NCBI RefSeq assembly: GCF_021654795.1 | Contig: NZ_AP025344.1 | Coordinates: 2,666,501-2,730,500, forward strand | Length of the DNA: 64,000 nucleotides | Source of the DNA: Paenibacillus dendritiformis | GTDB taxonomy: Bacteria; Bacillota; Bacilli; Paenibacillales; Paenibacillaceae | Direction: 5' to 3' | Part shown: positions 55,567 through 64,000 of the stretch, one piece after another | Position numbering within the stretch: position 1 is the stretch's first letter | How the letters are laid out: each line of letters begins with the position of its first letter | The notes under the pieces: model-generated | Databases searched by the model: none | The model's input: the letters and a program-made list of their open reading frames with translations, nothing else | What the model was told of the DNA's origin: nothing | Program-made: the position numbers and the translations under genes

Positions 55567-57006
55567 ATGTCGTCACATCTCAGCAATGCAAGACCTGATC
55601 ATGATCAAGCGATTAAGGATATCGCTGCTTATGTAGGCCGGGCGATTGATAGCGGGGAAGCGTACCGGACGGCCCGATACTGCTTAATCGATTCGCTCGG
55701 CTGCGGCATGCTGGCGCTTCGGTACCCGGAGTGCACGAAGCTGCTAGGACCGATTGTGCCGGGAACGGTCGTGCCGAACGGTGCCAAGGTGCCGGGTACT
55801 TCCTACCAGTTGGATCCCGTTACAGCCGCATTTAACATCGGCGCCATGATTCGCTGGCTGGATTACAACGATACGTGGCTGGCTGCGGAATGGGGCCACC
55901 CTTCGGACAATCTGGGCGGCATTCTGGCCGTGGCCGATTATGTAAGCCGGAAGAACGCTGCGGAAGGAAAAGCCCCGCTGTTGATGCGGGACGTCTTGAC
56001 AGGGATGATTCAAGCGCATGAGATTCAAGGCGTGATCGCACTGGAAAACAGCTTCAACCGCGTAGGACTGGACCATGTCCTGCTCGTCAAAGTGGCTTCG
56101 GCCGCCGTTGTTACGAAGCTGCTCGGCGGAACCGAGGAGCAGATCATGAATGCGGTGTCCAACGCATGGATCGACGGGCAATCCCTTCGCACGTACCGTC
56201 ATGCGCCTAATACGGGCTCTCGCAAATCGTGGGCCGCAGGCGATGCGACAAGTCGCGCGGTGCGTCTTGCCATGATGTCGCTGAAGGGCGAAATGGGCTG
56301 TCCCTCCGCATTGACGGCGAAAACCTGGGGCTTCTACGATGTTCTCTTTAAAGGCAGCGAGTTCAAGTTCCCGCGTCCTTACAGATCGTATGTCATGGAA
56401 AACGTGCTGTTCAAGATTTCGTTCCCCGCGGAATTTCATGCGCAGACGGCCGTGGAATGCGCGATTCAGCTCCATCCGGACGTCAAGGACCGGCTGGACG
56501 ACATCGACCATATTGCGATTGCCACACACGAGTCGGCGATCCGCATCATCGATAAAAAAGGACCGCTGCACAACCCGGCGGACCGCGATCATTGCCTGCA
56601 GTATATAACGGCAATCGGACTTATTTTCGGTGAGCTGACGGCGGATCATTATGAAGATTCCACGGCAAAAGATCCGCGTATCGATGCCCTGCGGGAGAAG
56701 ATGATAGTAGTGGAAAATCCGCAATATTCCAAGGATTATCTCGATCCGGAGAAGCGCTCCATTGCCAATGCCGTTCAAGTGATGTTCAAGGACGGCTCCA
56801 GGACGGACAACGTGGCCGTTGAATATCCGATTGGCCACCGCCGCAGAAGAGCGGAAGGCATTCCGTTGCTGGTAAAGAAATTTAAAAACAATTTGGAGAC
56901 GCGTTTCCCCGCAAAGCAAGTGGCGGACATTTTGGAGCTTTGCGAAAATCAAGAGCGCTTGGAAGCGACACCCGTACACGTCTTCGTGGACAAGTTTTTG
57001 ATCTGA
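55567..57006 (+). CDS. prpD: 2-methylcitrate dehydratase PrpD
   Basis: A 479-residue MmgE/PrpD-family enzyme that dehydrates 2-methylcitrate to 2-methylaconitate. Clear family landmarks are [20 protein letters not shown] (residue about 97), [20 protein letters not shown] and [26 protein letters not shown] lies upstream of ATG 55567, 23 bases after prpC. The longer frame upstream overlaps prpC and is not used. It completes a prpBCD set. Aconitase would be supplied elsewhere. Confidence 0.92.
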   Translation: MSSHLSNARPDHDQAIKDIAAYVGRAIDSGEAYRTARYCLIDSLGCGMLALRYPECTKLLGPIVPGTVVPNGAKVPGTSYQLDPVTAAFNIGAMIRWLDYNDTWLAAEWGHPSDNLGGILAVADYVSRKNAAEGKAPLLMRDVLTGMIQAHEIQGVIALENSFNRVGLDHVLLVKVASAAVVTKLLGGTEEQIMNAVSNAWIDGQSLRTYRHAPNTGSRKSWAAGDATSRAVRLAMMSLKGEMGCPSALTAKTWGFYDVLFKGSEFKFPRPYRSYVMENVLFKISFPAEFHAQTAVECAIQLHPDVKDRLDDIDHIAIATHESAIRIIDKKGPLHNPADRDHCLQYITAIGLIFGELTADHYEDSTAKDPRIDALREKMIVVENPQYSKDYLDPEKRSIANAVQVMFKDGSRTDNVAVEYPIGHRRRRAEGIPLLVKKFKNNLETRFPAKQVADILELCENQERLEATPVHVFVDKFLI

Positions 57007-57009
57007 AAA

Positions 57010-57060
57010 GCAAGCTGGCGCCGGTACTCCACCGGTGTCAGCTTGTTCCGCTTTTGCTGT
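57010..57060 (-). pseudogene. IS3-type OrfB end, and hairpin after prpD
   Basis: On the minus strand [16 protein letters not shown] is the usual last segment of IS3-family OrfB. The same DNA forms an inverted repeat, AAGCTGGCGCCGGT/ACCGGTGTCAGCTT, that may act as the prp operon terminator. Confidence 0.5.
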
Positions 57061-57144
57061 CTTCTCGCCATTGTGTACAAACGCCGTACATTTTGTCCGC
57101 TTGAAGTTCCACTCTTGCTGAAGCGAGTCCGTCCTTACTCCGGC

Positions 57145-57235
57145 GCCTCGTTTTGAAAAAATTCCTCAACCTTTTTCATGAACACCTTGGCAGCCATGCT
57201 GCTGTACTTGTCGCTGCGATAATAAATCTACAATC
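57145..57235 (-). pseudogene. LysR-family regulator, last 30 residues
   Basis: YYRSDKYSSMAAKVFMKKVE and EFFQNEAPE on the minus strand look like the C-terminal helix of a LysR effector domain. Nothing upstream of it remains. Confidence 0.4.
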
Positions 57236-57336
57236 CCGAACCGGCGATCCCTTAATGGGAATGGAGTGTTTTCTTTCTTTATTCATTTCCAATATTATGA
57301 ATTGAAGTTATACTAAGGGGAAGAGATGGCGGACGA

Positions 57337-57690
57337 ATGAAAAAGGACCATCAAGAAGTACCTATCAAATGTACTGGTATTGCGGCGGTCTTACTGAAAA
57401 AATGCAATGATGAATGCAAAGTGCTTTTATTGAAGCGTGCCGCTCCGCCCTTGAAGGATGCCTGGTATTATAAATTTTATTTACATTGCCCCGGTTTTTG
57501 TTGGGTTTGTTGAAGGAGAACAAGATGTAGTATTGAATCAGGAACATACAGCATATCAATGGCTGTCATTTCAGGAAGCAAAAGAAATCGCTTTACCCGG
57601 AAATGATGAAGTTCTGGAGTTTATTGAAAAGCATTTTATAAAAAAGAAGCCTTCTATTTGGTTATATGTAGGGGGAGGCACGAATGATGT
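57337..57690 (+). pseudogene. Nudix hydrolase with the Nudix box deleted
   Basis: ATG 57337 gives CTGIAAVLLKKCNDECKVLL and KRAAPPLKDAWYY, a Nudix N-terminus. The next part, IAPVFVGFVEGEQDVVLNQE and YQWLSFQEAKEIALPGNDEV, is the C-terminus in another frame. The catalytic GX5EX7REUXEEXGU helix that should lie between them is missing. Confidence 0.65.
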
Positions 57691-57935
57691 ATAACAGAGT
57701 TGATGTTGCGTGCGCATTAATATTTGATCAAGCCAGCGAGAATGTGGTGATGGTAAAAAATAAAAAAGGCGACTCCTGCTATTGGAGCCTTCCAGGCGGA
57801 GCAGTTGAAGCAGGGGAAACGCTAGAAGCGGCCGTAATACGTGAGACAAAAGAGGAAGCCGGATTTGAAGTTGAGGCAGGCGGGCTTTATTCGGTGAGTG
57901 AAGCTCTCTTTTCGAATTGTCAGTGCCTGCACTAA
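57684..57935 (+). pseudogene. Nudix hydrolase truncated after the Nudix box
   Basis: An 83-residue frame with a complete Nudix box, GAVEAGETLEAAVIRE then TKEEAGF. It reaches GGLYSVSEALFSNCQCLH, where the family needs about 60 more residues. GGGGGAGGCACG precedes the ATG. The end runs into the leader of the kinase gene, so it is probably a deletion fusion. Confidence 0.6.
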
Positions 57936-57958
57936 ATTGGAAATGGAGATTCTGTGTA

Positions 57959-58525
57959 ATGATAATATTAATAAGCGGCAACAGTTGCACAGGGAAAACC
58001 TTAATGTCGCAAAGATTGCTTGAAAAATATTTGATTCCTTATTTTTCGGTCGATCACCTCAAAATGGGGTTATACAGATCGGATAGCAACTGCGGCTTTA
58101 CACCACAGGATAGTGATGAAGCAATTGGCGAGAAGTTATGGCCGATCATTAAAGGGATGATTATGACGAGTATTGAAAATAATCAAAACATGATTATTGA
58201 AGGTTGTTATATCCTGGCTCGCTTTATCAAGGATTTTGAAAAACCATATTCCGAAAACATCATATCCGTGTTTCTCGGTTTTTCAACGAATTATATTAAA
58301 CAAAACTTTGACTCCAACATAGTAAAGCATAGAAGCGCGATTGAAACCCGCCTCTATCCGGAAGAGCGCACGATCAGTCGATTCATCGATGAGCATGATC
58401 ATTTTAGACGAAGCTGCAAGGAATATGGTGTTCCTTATTTTGAAATAGATCAAAATTATAAGGAAGAAATTATGAAGGTTTATGATTTTATTGAGGTTCA
58501 AAAACGTAAGATGGAAGCAAATTAA
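57959..58525 (+). CDS. P-loop NTPase / small-molecule kinase
   Basis: A 188-residue protein with Walker A ISGNSCTGKTLMS at residue 4 and SVDHLKMGLYRSD after strand 2. A Walker B-like strand NMIIEGCYIL, a charged lid (KHRSAIETRLYPEERTISR) and a C-terminal helix follow. It fits AAA-type 2-phosphoglycerate-kinase-like proteins. The substrate is unknown. ATG 57959 is used because the P-loop should begin a few residues from the start. A tail of a second copy lies at 52351-52481. Confidence 0.75.
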   Translation: MIILISGNSCTGKTLMSQRLLEKYLIPYFSVDHLKMGLYRSDSNCGFTPQDSDEAIGEKLWPIIKGMIMTSIENNQNMIIEGCYILARFIKDFEKPYSENIISVFLGFSTNYIKQNFDSNIVKHRSAIETRLYPEERTISRFIDEHDHFRRSCKEYGVPYFEIDQNYKEEIMKVYDFIEVQKRKMEAN

Positions 58526-58604
58526 ATGCGGGGGAAGCTTCATCCGATAGTAAGATAAAATAAATTACCTAAAAGACAATATTAATTAAGGGATGAGAAC
58601 TGGC

Positions 58605-59311
58605 ATGTCAAGAGGTACAACAATTTCATTATTTTTAGTCGATGGAAATCCATCGGGAATCATATGTGCTTATCTTTCTAACTGGACAGGGCAAGCTGTG
58701 AGAAGGCTAAAACTAGATCAGAGGTAAATAGAATAGGAGTATATTTTCTTTTTGGATTTAGTGAACAAGCACCCGATGAAAGAATTGTTTACATAGGTCA
58801 ATCAGATAATATTTATGAATGATTGGTCCAACATACTAAGGAACGCAAAAAATCTTCATTATCAGAGATGGCAATCGCTGATATGGACACTTTTATAGAT
58901 AATATTAAAACTGTTTTACCAACATTAGGATACGATCTGTTAATAGAACCTGCGACGAATAGAGAAAAGAAGAACACAACATTTTATTTGGATATTGGAG
59001 GATTAAAAGCAACAGGATATCTTTCTAATAATGGATTTGTTGTAATCAAGGGAAGTGACCTGTCTCTGGAATTAAAAGAGTCCTTATCGATGTCCTATAA
59101 AAATATAAGAGAAATTTTAATTGAAAAAGAAGTGATCAAAGTAGACGGCAACAAATATAAATTTTACAAAGACTATGAATTTTCAAGCTCTTCAGCTGCT
59201 GCAGCTACTATTGTCGGGTATTCTATAAATGGAAGAATTTCATGGAAAGATGAAAAAGGCAAGACACTAAAGCAACTGGAAGAGGAATCATTAATTGAGA
59301 GGGACTCATAG
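58605..59311 (+). pseudogene. GIY-YIG nuclease with DUF4357, broken
   Basis: MSRGTTISLFLVDGNPSGII and LSNWTGQAV start the protein. After a shift near 58700, NRIGVYFLFG and ERIVYIGQSDNIYE carry the GIY-YIG motif (IGVYF and VYIGQ). A TGA replaces an Arg codon at 58820-58822. LVQHTKERKK continues to a DUF4357 end (TIVGYSINGRISWKDEKGK). It needs one frameshift and one base change to be restored. Confidence 0.7.
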
Positions 59312-59404
59312 AAACCATTTCTTTTACAATATCCGAACAATTGTTCTTCGAAATATTGGGAGATGATGCTACAATAAGGGGGACAATTGAACCTTGGGCG
59401 GGCG

Positions 59405-59433
59405 TGGTATCCCTTCGAAAGGAGGTGATACCA
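59405..59433 (+). promoter_or_regulatory. Hairpin covering the toxin ribosome binding site
   Basis: TGGTATC (59405-59411) pairs with GATACCA (59427-59433), enclosing AAAGGAGGT, which can also pair with CCCTT. The ribosome site and start codon are thus buried, as in other type I toxin messages. Confidence 0.6.
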
Positions 59434-59528
59434 TGAATGTAGAAGCAGCTATTACAATCATGATTCTTTTTGGCACCTTTGTGCTTGCACTACTAACATA
59501 TATTTCGGATAACTACAAGAAAAAGTAA
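59433..59528 (+). CDS. Putative holin-like type I toxin
   Basis: A 31-residue peptide, MNVEAAITIMILFGTFVLAL then LTYISDNYKKK: one membrane helix with a basic tail, the form of the small Firmicute 'putative holin-like toxin' family (related to TxpA/BsrG). An antisense RNA would normally keep it silent; none can be proven from sequence alone. The very strong AAAGGAGGTG site lies in a hairpin. A terminator follows at once. A relic of the same gene lies at 53091. Confidence 0.75.
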   Translation: MNVEAAITIMILFGTFVLALLTYISDNYKKK

Positions 59529-59563
59529 GAACCCACCCTAAGGTTACCGCCCGGTGGGTTCTT
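59527..59563. terminator. Terminator after the toxin gene
   Basis: AAGAACCCACC and GGTGGGTTCTT form a perfect 11-base-pair stem with TTATTCC after it. In such loci the shared end often serves both toxin and antisense RNA. Confidence 0.75.
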
Positions 59564-59745
59564 ATTCCTTGGTGACTAGAAGGGATAGGCCCATCCAAGC
59601 CAATTGTTAGCCGAGTGTTTGCCGCACTCGGCTCCTTTAATCGTATGATATCACAATTGGTAAAAGAAGTGAACATCACTAGCGTGCAATTTGGCTTGCA
59701 AATGAGCAAACCCCGGAGGCGCCTGCCGGCAGCCCCGAGGATTAA

Positions 59746-61449
59746 CTACCAATCCACAGGAATTCTCAGCGTTACTTTAGTTCCAACCTGGACGGTGCTG
59801 TCTATCGTTAATCCATACTCTGGACCGTACATGAGCCTCGCGCGGTCATTGACGTTTTTGAGGCCATAGCCTTTGGACTTCGTTTGCAGCAGCAGGGGAA
59901 GCCGCTCCGGCGGAATGCCCACTCCATTGTCCTGAACTTGAAACACAATGCAGTCCTGTTCCCGTCTTCCCGTCACGCAGATGTTCCCATCGCCTTCTTC
60001 TCTGTTCTCAATGCCATGCAGTATGGCGTTTTCGATGAGAGGCTGCAGCATTAAGTTCGGCATGCGGCAGCTCAGAATCTCATCCTCGATCCGGTAGTCC
60101 GCTTCGAAGCTGTTGCTGTGCATGATGAGTTGAATACGCAGGTAGGATTGCACATTGAGAATCTCGTCCGAGACTCGGATCATATTGTCGCCCTTATTCA
60201 GGGTGGTTCGATAAAAGGTGGACAGCAGCTGAGCCATCTCGCTAATCTCCGGGGCCCGAAGCCGAATCGCCCTCCAATTGATCAGAGAGAGGGAGTTGTA
60301 CAGAAAATGGGGGTTGATCTGCGCCTGGAGCGCCTTCATTTCATACTCCTTGCGCGCGATTTCCTCCACATACACTTTATGAATCAGCGTTTTGGTCTCT
60401 TCCACCATATGGCCGAACCCTCTGATTAAGTCCCCGATTTCATCCTTCGATTCGCTGGTGACCGTGACCTCGAGCACGCCTTTTCCTACGAGATCCATAT
60501 TTTGATGCAATTGATCGATCCGGGACATCATTCTTCTGGCGAAAAAGGTGCCGGCTCCGGCTACGGCAATGATGCAGGCGATCATAATCAGCACGATGGT
60601 CAATATGATGAGCCACGCAGAGGCCGTGATCAGATTCGTCGGCTTATATAAATATACATTCCACCCCGAGATCGGAATGATGGATTGCAAGACGGTGTAT
60701 TCCTTTTCGCTCCATAGCAGCCCATGACCTGCTTGATTGTCAACCGGAATCGCTGTATCTCCCTCCAGTTTTGCCGAGGAATAGACAGTATGCCCGCCTG
60801 CGTCCGTGACAAGAATCTCGGCTCCATTCGCCCGCAAGGACGCAAAGGACTGGAACAGAGAAGCATGGTTTACTTCGGTATACAAAATGTTTTCTTTCGG
60901 ATTTCTTTGTTTGGTATTAAAAATGCGCCCGGCGCTGAACATCTTCGTTCCATCAAAAAACCACAGGTTTTCGGTCGAGGTCATCACATGCGGGTACCAG
61001 GACGTATTGGCGGCTTCCTCGATTGGGATGACCGTGCTTCCATGCTTCGGCAGATTGGTTCCCGTATAGAGCGTGATTCGTGTGATATCCGGATTCAGAT
61101 ATAGGGCGGTGTAGAAATTTTGATCAATGACGTTTTTGAGCTGATCGTACATCGTATAAGCGCTGTCATACGTATGATTGGCCGCATTGATGATGGCTTG
61201 GTTGAAGCTCAAAAAGGTAATGATTTTATTATATGTATTCAGCTGATTGTTCACCGCTTGCACGCTTTGCTCCAGATTCGCCTTCAGATCCGCTTCAGAC
61301 TGCGCCAACAAAAGCGAGCGGGTCTCAAAAAAACAAAAGCCGCCCAGCACAATCACGGGAATCAAGCTGAGCAGGAGAAAGGCAAGCTTGATTTTGGTCT
61401 GGAATTTCAGGTCGCGGATGGATGCCTTAAGCGCTTGCCATTTGCTCAT
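59746..61449 (-). CDS. YesM-type sensor histidine kinase
   Basis: A 567-residue kinase with a first membrane helix at residues 19-38, an external sensor domain, a second helix near residue 280-303 and a HAMP domain. The His-kinase segment ALQAQINPHFLYNSLSLINW and the ATPase box VQDNGVGIPPERL then GYGLKNVNDR follow. This is the 5TM-free LytS/YesM class that senses sugars or their binding proteins. The start overlaps the regulator gene stop by four bases. It probably controls the solute-binding gene at 63220. Confidence 0.9.
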   Translation of the reverse strand: MSKWQALKASIRDLKFQTKIKLAFLLLSLIPVIVLGGFCFFETRSLLLAQSEADLKANLEQSVQAVNNQLNTYNKIITFLSFNQAIINAANHTYDSAYTMYDQLKNVIDQNFYTALYLNPDITRITLYTGTNLPKHGSTVIPIEEAANTSWYPHVMTSTENLWFFDGTKMFSAGRIFNTKQRNPKENILYTEVNHASLFQSFASLRANGAEILVTDAGGHTVYSSAKLEGDTAIPVDNQAGHGLLWSEKEYTVLQSIIPISGWNVYLYKPTNLITASAWLIILTIVLIMIACIIAVAGAGTFFARRMMSRIDQLHQNMDLVGKGVLEVTVTSESKDEIGDLIRGFGHMVEETKTLIHKVYVEEIARKEYEMKALQAQINPHFLYNSLSLINWRAIRLRAPEISEMAQLLSTFYRTTLNKGDNMIRVSDEILNVQSYLRIQLIMHSNSFEADYRIEDEILSCRMPNLMLQPLIENAILHGIENREEGDGNICVTGRREQDCIVFQVQDNGVGIPPERLPLLLQTKSKGYGLKNVNDRARLMYGPEYGLTIDSTVQVGTKVTLRIPVDW

Positions 61450-62981
61450 GCTCTTCCTCCCGCAGCCATGAATTGCCGGTATTTTTCGGGAGTGCGCCCG
61501 TAAAAGTCTCTATAGTTTTGGCAAAAATACGACACATCCCGATATCCCACGGCGCTCGATATATCCGACACTTTGAGATGAGTGCTCGTTAATAACTCCT
61601 TCGCCTTCCGCATGCGCACGTTTTTTATGTATTTGTTCAAGCCGCAGCCCATCGTCTTCTTGAACATGGAGCTGAGGTAATGGGGCGATAAGTAGACTTT
61701 GGCGGCGAGGGAATCCAGACTCAGGTCGTCACCATAATGGTCCTCGATATATTTTGTGATATAGGCAATCTCCCGGTTGCAAGACGCTTCGGAATTCGCA
61801 TATTTGTCCTCCAGCCGCAAGACGTACTCATTGATAATTTTTTGGATATCCCGGATATCCTCGGCTCTGTATATTTTCTCAATGCCGTGATTCAGATCCC
61901 GTTCAGGCATATCAGCCATAAGCTGGGTGACGAGTTCTTGGCATAGACTCGAAAATAAATATTTGACATAGAGCTGCGAAAACTGAACCTGCTTGGCATA
62001 TTTTTGATAAAGAATTTCGGTATTCGCCTTCAGGCTGAATAGATCCCGGTTCTTGATATTTGCCCGGATCTTGTCCAAGATAGCGCTGTCACTTTGAGCC
62101 GTCTCCTCGGAGGCATAGAGGTTATCATCCTGTTCTTCAAAAATAAAACGGTCCGGCGAGAAGAAGCGGTGCTCCATCAACTGCTCCAATTGGTCAAGCC
62201 CGGCGGGCAGGGCTTCCATCGCCGTCGGACTCTCGTACAAGGCGATATAACAGACTGAATTGAACGTAGTGAGAATGCGCTCATGAATGCGCTGTGCCAT
62301 GTCACGATAGGACAAGCCGGAGGAACACTTCGCTTCGGGAAAGAGCAGCAAGCTCTGATAACCATTCAAATTGATATAGTCAGCCGGCGTCTCCAACAGG
62401 GAGAGGACATAGCCTTCGAACCCGGCCCCGGCATGCTCGAAGAAGTTTTTTTCGAATTCCAGCAGCAGCATTCTATCGTAAGCCGCCGGCAAATCCAGGG
62501 AAGCTCCCTTCAACGAAGGAGGAGCGCCAACGCCGTTCACGAGGGTGAACAGCACATGTTTTTTCACATAGGCTTTTCTCATTTTCGATGCTTCGTCTTC
62601 TTGCTTTTGTATGGTGATGTCTTCAATGACTTTATGCATCGTCTCTTGAAAGGCGTCCACATCGATTGGCTTGAGAAGGTAGTCGGATACGCCAAGGGAG
62701 ATAGCCGTCTTCGCATATTCAAATTCCGCGAAGCCGCTGAATAGGATGACCTTCATCTGCGGCCGAAGCTGCAGCGCCTGTCCGGCAAGCTGAAGCCCGT
62801 CCATAAGCGGCATCTTCACATCGGTGAACAAAATATCGGCAGACTGGCGCCGCAAAAATTCAAGCGCCTTTTTGCCGTTTTCCGCAAGCTCCACTTTAAG
62901 AGGAAATTGAAGCTCTTCGATCAGAAAAGCGATGCCTTCACGTTCTTCCTGTTGATCATCTGCGATTAAAATGGTTAGCAT
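61446..62981 (-). CDS. YesN-type response regulator (receiver plus AraC output)
   Basis: A 511-residue regulator. The receiver domain is residues 1-120 with Asp54 in LFTDVKMPLMDG and Lys in LLKPIDVDAF. A long helical middle follows, then an AraC-type DNA-binding domain in the last 100 residues (SLDSLAAKVYLSPHYLSSMF; KVSDISSAVGYRDVSYFCQN). The second of two close ATG codons is chosen because AGAGG is correctly spaced for it. It forms a pair with the YesM-like kinase downstream. Confidence 0.9.
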   Translation of the reverse strand: MLTILIADDQQEEREGIAFLIEELQFPLKVELAENGKKALEFLRRQSADILFTDVKMPLMDGLQLAGQALQLRPQMKVILFSGFAEFEYAKTAISLGVSDYLLKPIDVDAFQETMHKVIEDITIQKQEDEASKMRKAYVKKHVLFTLVNGVGAPPSLKGASLDLPAAYDRMLLLEFEKNFFEHAGAGFEGYVLSLLETPADYINLNGYQSLLLFPEAKCSSGLSYRDMAQRIHERILTTFNSVCYIALYESPTAMEALPAGLDQLEQLMEHRFFSPDRFIFEEQDDNLYASEETAQSDSAILDKIRANIKNRDLFSLKANTEILYQKYAKQVQFSQLYVKYLFSSLCQELVTQLMADMPERDLNHGIEKIYRAEDIRDIQKIINEYVLRLEDKYANSEASCNREIAYITKYIEDHYGDDLSLDSLAAKVYLSPHYLSSMFKKTMGCGLNKYIKNVRMRKAKELLTSTHLKVSDISSAVGYRDVSYFCQNYRDFYGRTPEKYRQFMAAGGRA

Positions 62982-63219
62982 GTGCATCCTCTTTTCAAGC
63001 GTTATCACCATTTATTATAAGCCTTTTCAAAACGAATGAAATAGAAAGAGCGCTCATGATGAAACTTCGTAAAAAATTCGCGTAAACCACAATTAATTCA
63101 TATATACGGCCGTAAAGACAACGCATTAAAATGAGAGACGTGCAAGACATGTTGGATATCCATGTTGAAGCGAGCCGGCGTTTTGCAATCGTTCACATCA
63201 AGGTAAAGGAGCTTTTGTC

Positions 63220-64000
63220 ATGATCACAAAACGAAGAAACGGTCTTTTCTTTGCGATAGCACTGCTATTGGTTTTTGCCATGGCTGGATGTCAAAAAGCG
63301 GACAAGCCAGCGGAGGAATCCGCAGCGGATAGCAATGACCCGGCGTGGAAGGAAGCGAAGACGACGCCTTTTGCGCCTTATCCCGACACCGTTACCTATA
63401 CGGTGGGCCAGGTAGCAGGGAATTACTCTTCGCTGAGAGGCACGCCCTATGAGAAGGACAATGCGACGGACAATGTCTGGACCAGATATCTCAAGAATAA
63501 GCTGAATGTCCAAAACGAGATTGCGTTCGAGGCCAATGACGGCACAGACTATCAGCAAAAAGTATCGATGGCGATCGTAAGCGGCGAGATTCCGGATATC
63601 ATGGTCGTTCCCGATCATGAAACATTGGAGCAGCTTTACGAGAACGATCTGATCGAGGACCTTACCGCAGCCTATGAAAATACGGCCAGTGAGCGCATCA
63701 AGGAAATCTATGATTCCTATGACGGCCGCGTCCTGGACACGGCCAAGTTCGACGGCAAGCTGATGGCGCTGCCGACCACGGAAATCTCGCACGGTCCGGG
63801 CGTCCTGTGGCTGCGCAAGGACTGGATGGACAAGTTGGGGCTGAAAGAACCGAAAACCATTGAAGATATTGAACATATCATTACCCAGTTCGTAGAAAAA
63901 GATCCCGGCGGCAACGGACCAGGCAATACGGTGGGACTGGTCATCGATAATGAACAGCCTGTCGGAATTTCGGGCGGGCAATATGAAGTGAACAATATTT
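63220..64000 (+). CDS. Extracellular solute-binding lipoprotein (family 1), N-terminal part
   Basis: The frame is open past the window end, with 260 residues seen. A lipoprotein signal peptide ends LLLVFAMAGCQKA, with Cys24 as the lipid anchor. The mature part has VSGEIPDIMVVPDHETLEQL and GPGVLWLRKDWMDKLGLKEP, the hallmark segments of LipO/family 1 sugar-binding proteins of ABC importers. AAAGGA precedes ATG 63220. It is divergent from the YesN/YesM genes, which very likely regulate it, and the importer permeases should follow beyond the window. Confidence 0.88.
   Translation, partial: MITKRRNGLFFAIALLLVFAMAGCQKADKPAEESAADSNDPAWKEAKTTPFAPYPDTVTYTVGQVAGNYSSLRGTPYEKDNATDNVWTRYLKNKLNVQNEIAFEANDGTDYQQKVSMAIVSGEIPDIMVVPDHETLEQLYENDLIEDLTAAYENTASERIKEIYDSYDGRVLDTAKFDGKLMALPTTEISHGPGVLWLRKDWMDKLGLKEPKTIEDIEHIITQFVEKDPGGNGPGNTVGLVIDNEQPVGISGGQYEVNNI

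Noticed and set aside
55744..56979. A 411-codon open frame antisense to prpD
   Set aside because: It mirrors the GC-rich prpD codons, has no ribosome site and no protein-like motifs. prpD itself is unmistakable.
1..64000. tRNA, rRNA, prophage integrase or attachment sites
   Set aside because: None were recognised on either strand. The mobility signals present are insertion sequences only.

Overview
The window looks like a low- to mid-GC Gram-positive chromosome, most likely Paenibacillus or a close relative. That is an inference from Bce/FtsX-type peptide-antibiotic ABC transporters with their own two-component system, a YesM/YesN pair beside a family 1 solute-binding lipoprotein, a prpBCD operon, strong AGGAGG-type ribosome binding sites, and a class III lanthipeptide locus with M16B peptidase genes of the kind described from Paenibacillus. 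No rRNA, tRNA, CRISPR array or replication origin was seen. The window is rich in insertion sequences and broken genes, so it appears to be a decaying accessory region. Some single-base frameshifts could also be sequencing errors.

Layout. 0-2 kb: end of a serine hydrolase, a small XRE regulator, a GyrI-like protein and two kinds of palindromic repeat. 2.3-12.2 kb: three ABC systems. These are an FtsX exporter with a thioredoxin-like partner and a broken MauE-like gene, a MerR-controlled ABC-2 pair with matching operators, and a LolD/FtsX-like pair. 12.3-26.3 kb: small stress, acetyltransferase, hydrolase and regulator genes mixed with many relics (GNAT, HAD, aldo/keto reductase, MFS, DUF4240, and an RRNPP-type regulator with a Phr-like peptide). 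26.5-31.6 kb: a response regulator, sensor kinase, ABC ATPase and large FtsX permease forming one peptide-sensing/detoxification module. 31.8-52.1 kb: the AT-rich lanthipeptide region bounded and cut by IS110, IS1182, IS4-like, ISL3-like and IS256 elements. 52.2-53.3 kb: relics. 53.5-57.0 kb: the GC-rich prpBCD methylcitrate operon. 57-59.5 kb: Nudix, P-loop kinase and GIY-YIG remnants and a holin-like type I toxin. 59.7-64 kb: YesM/YesN-type sensor and regulator and the start of a sugar-binding lipoprotein.

The most interesting system is the lanthipeptide region. It is best read as two diverged copies of one ancestral operon (peptidase P2, peptidase P1, LanKC, precursor peptides, methyltransferase, ABC exporter, precursor) that have decayed in a complementary way. 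Copy A (33.0-41.1 kb) keeps P1, the methyltransferase, the exporter and one precursor, but its LanKC is broken. Copy B (44.6-50.1 kb) keeps P2, an intact LanKC and three precursors, but P1 and the methyltransferase survive only as scars. Together they still supply one full set: synthetase, four intact precursors, an active/inactive M16B pair, methyltransferase, exporter and a possible immunity ABC transporter. All precursors share a VLELQ leader. Three end in a Ser-x2-Ser-x3-Cys labionin motif behind a very Thr-rich segment.
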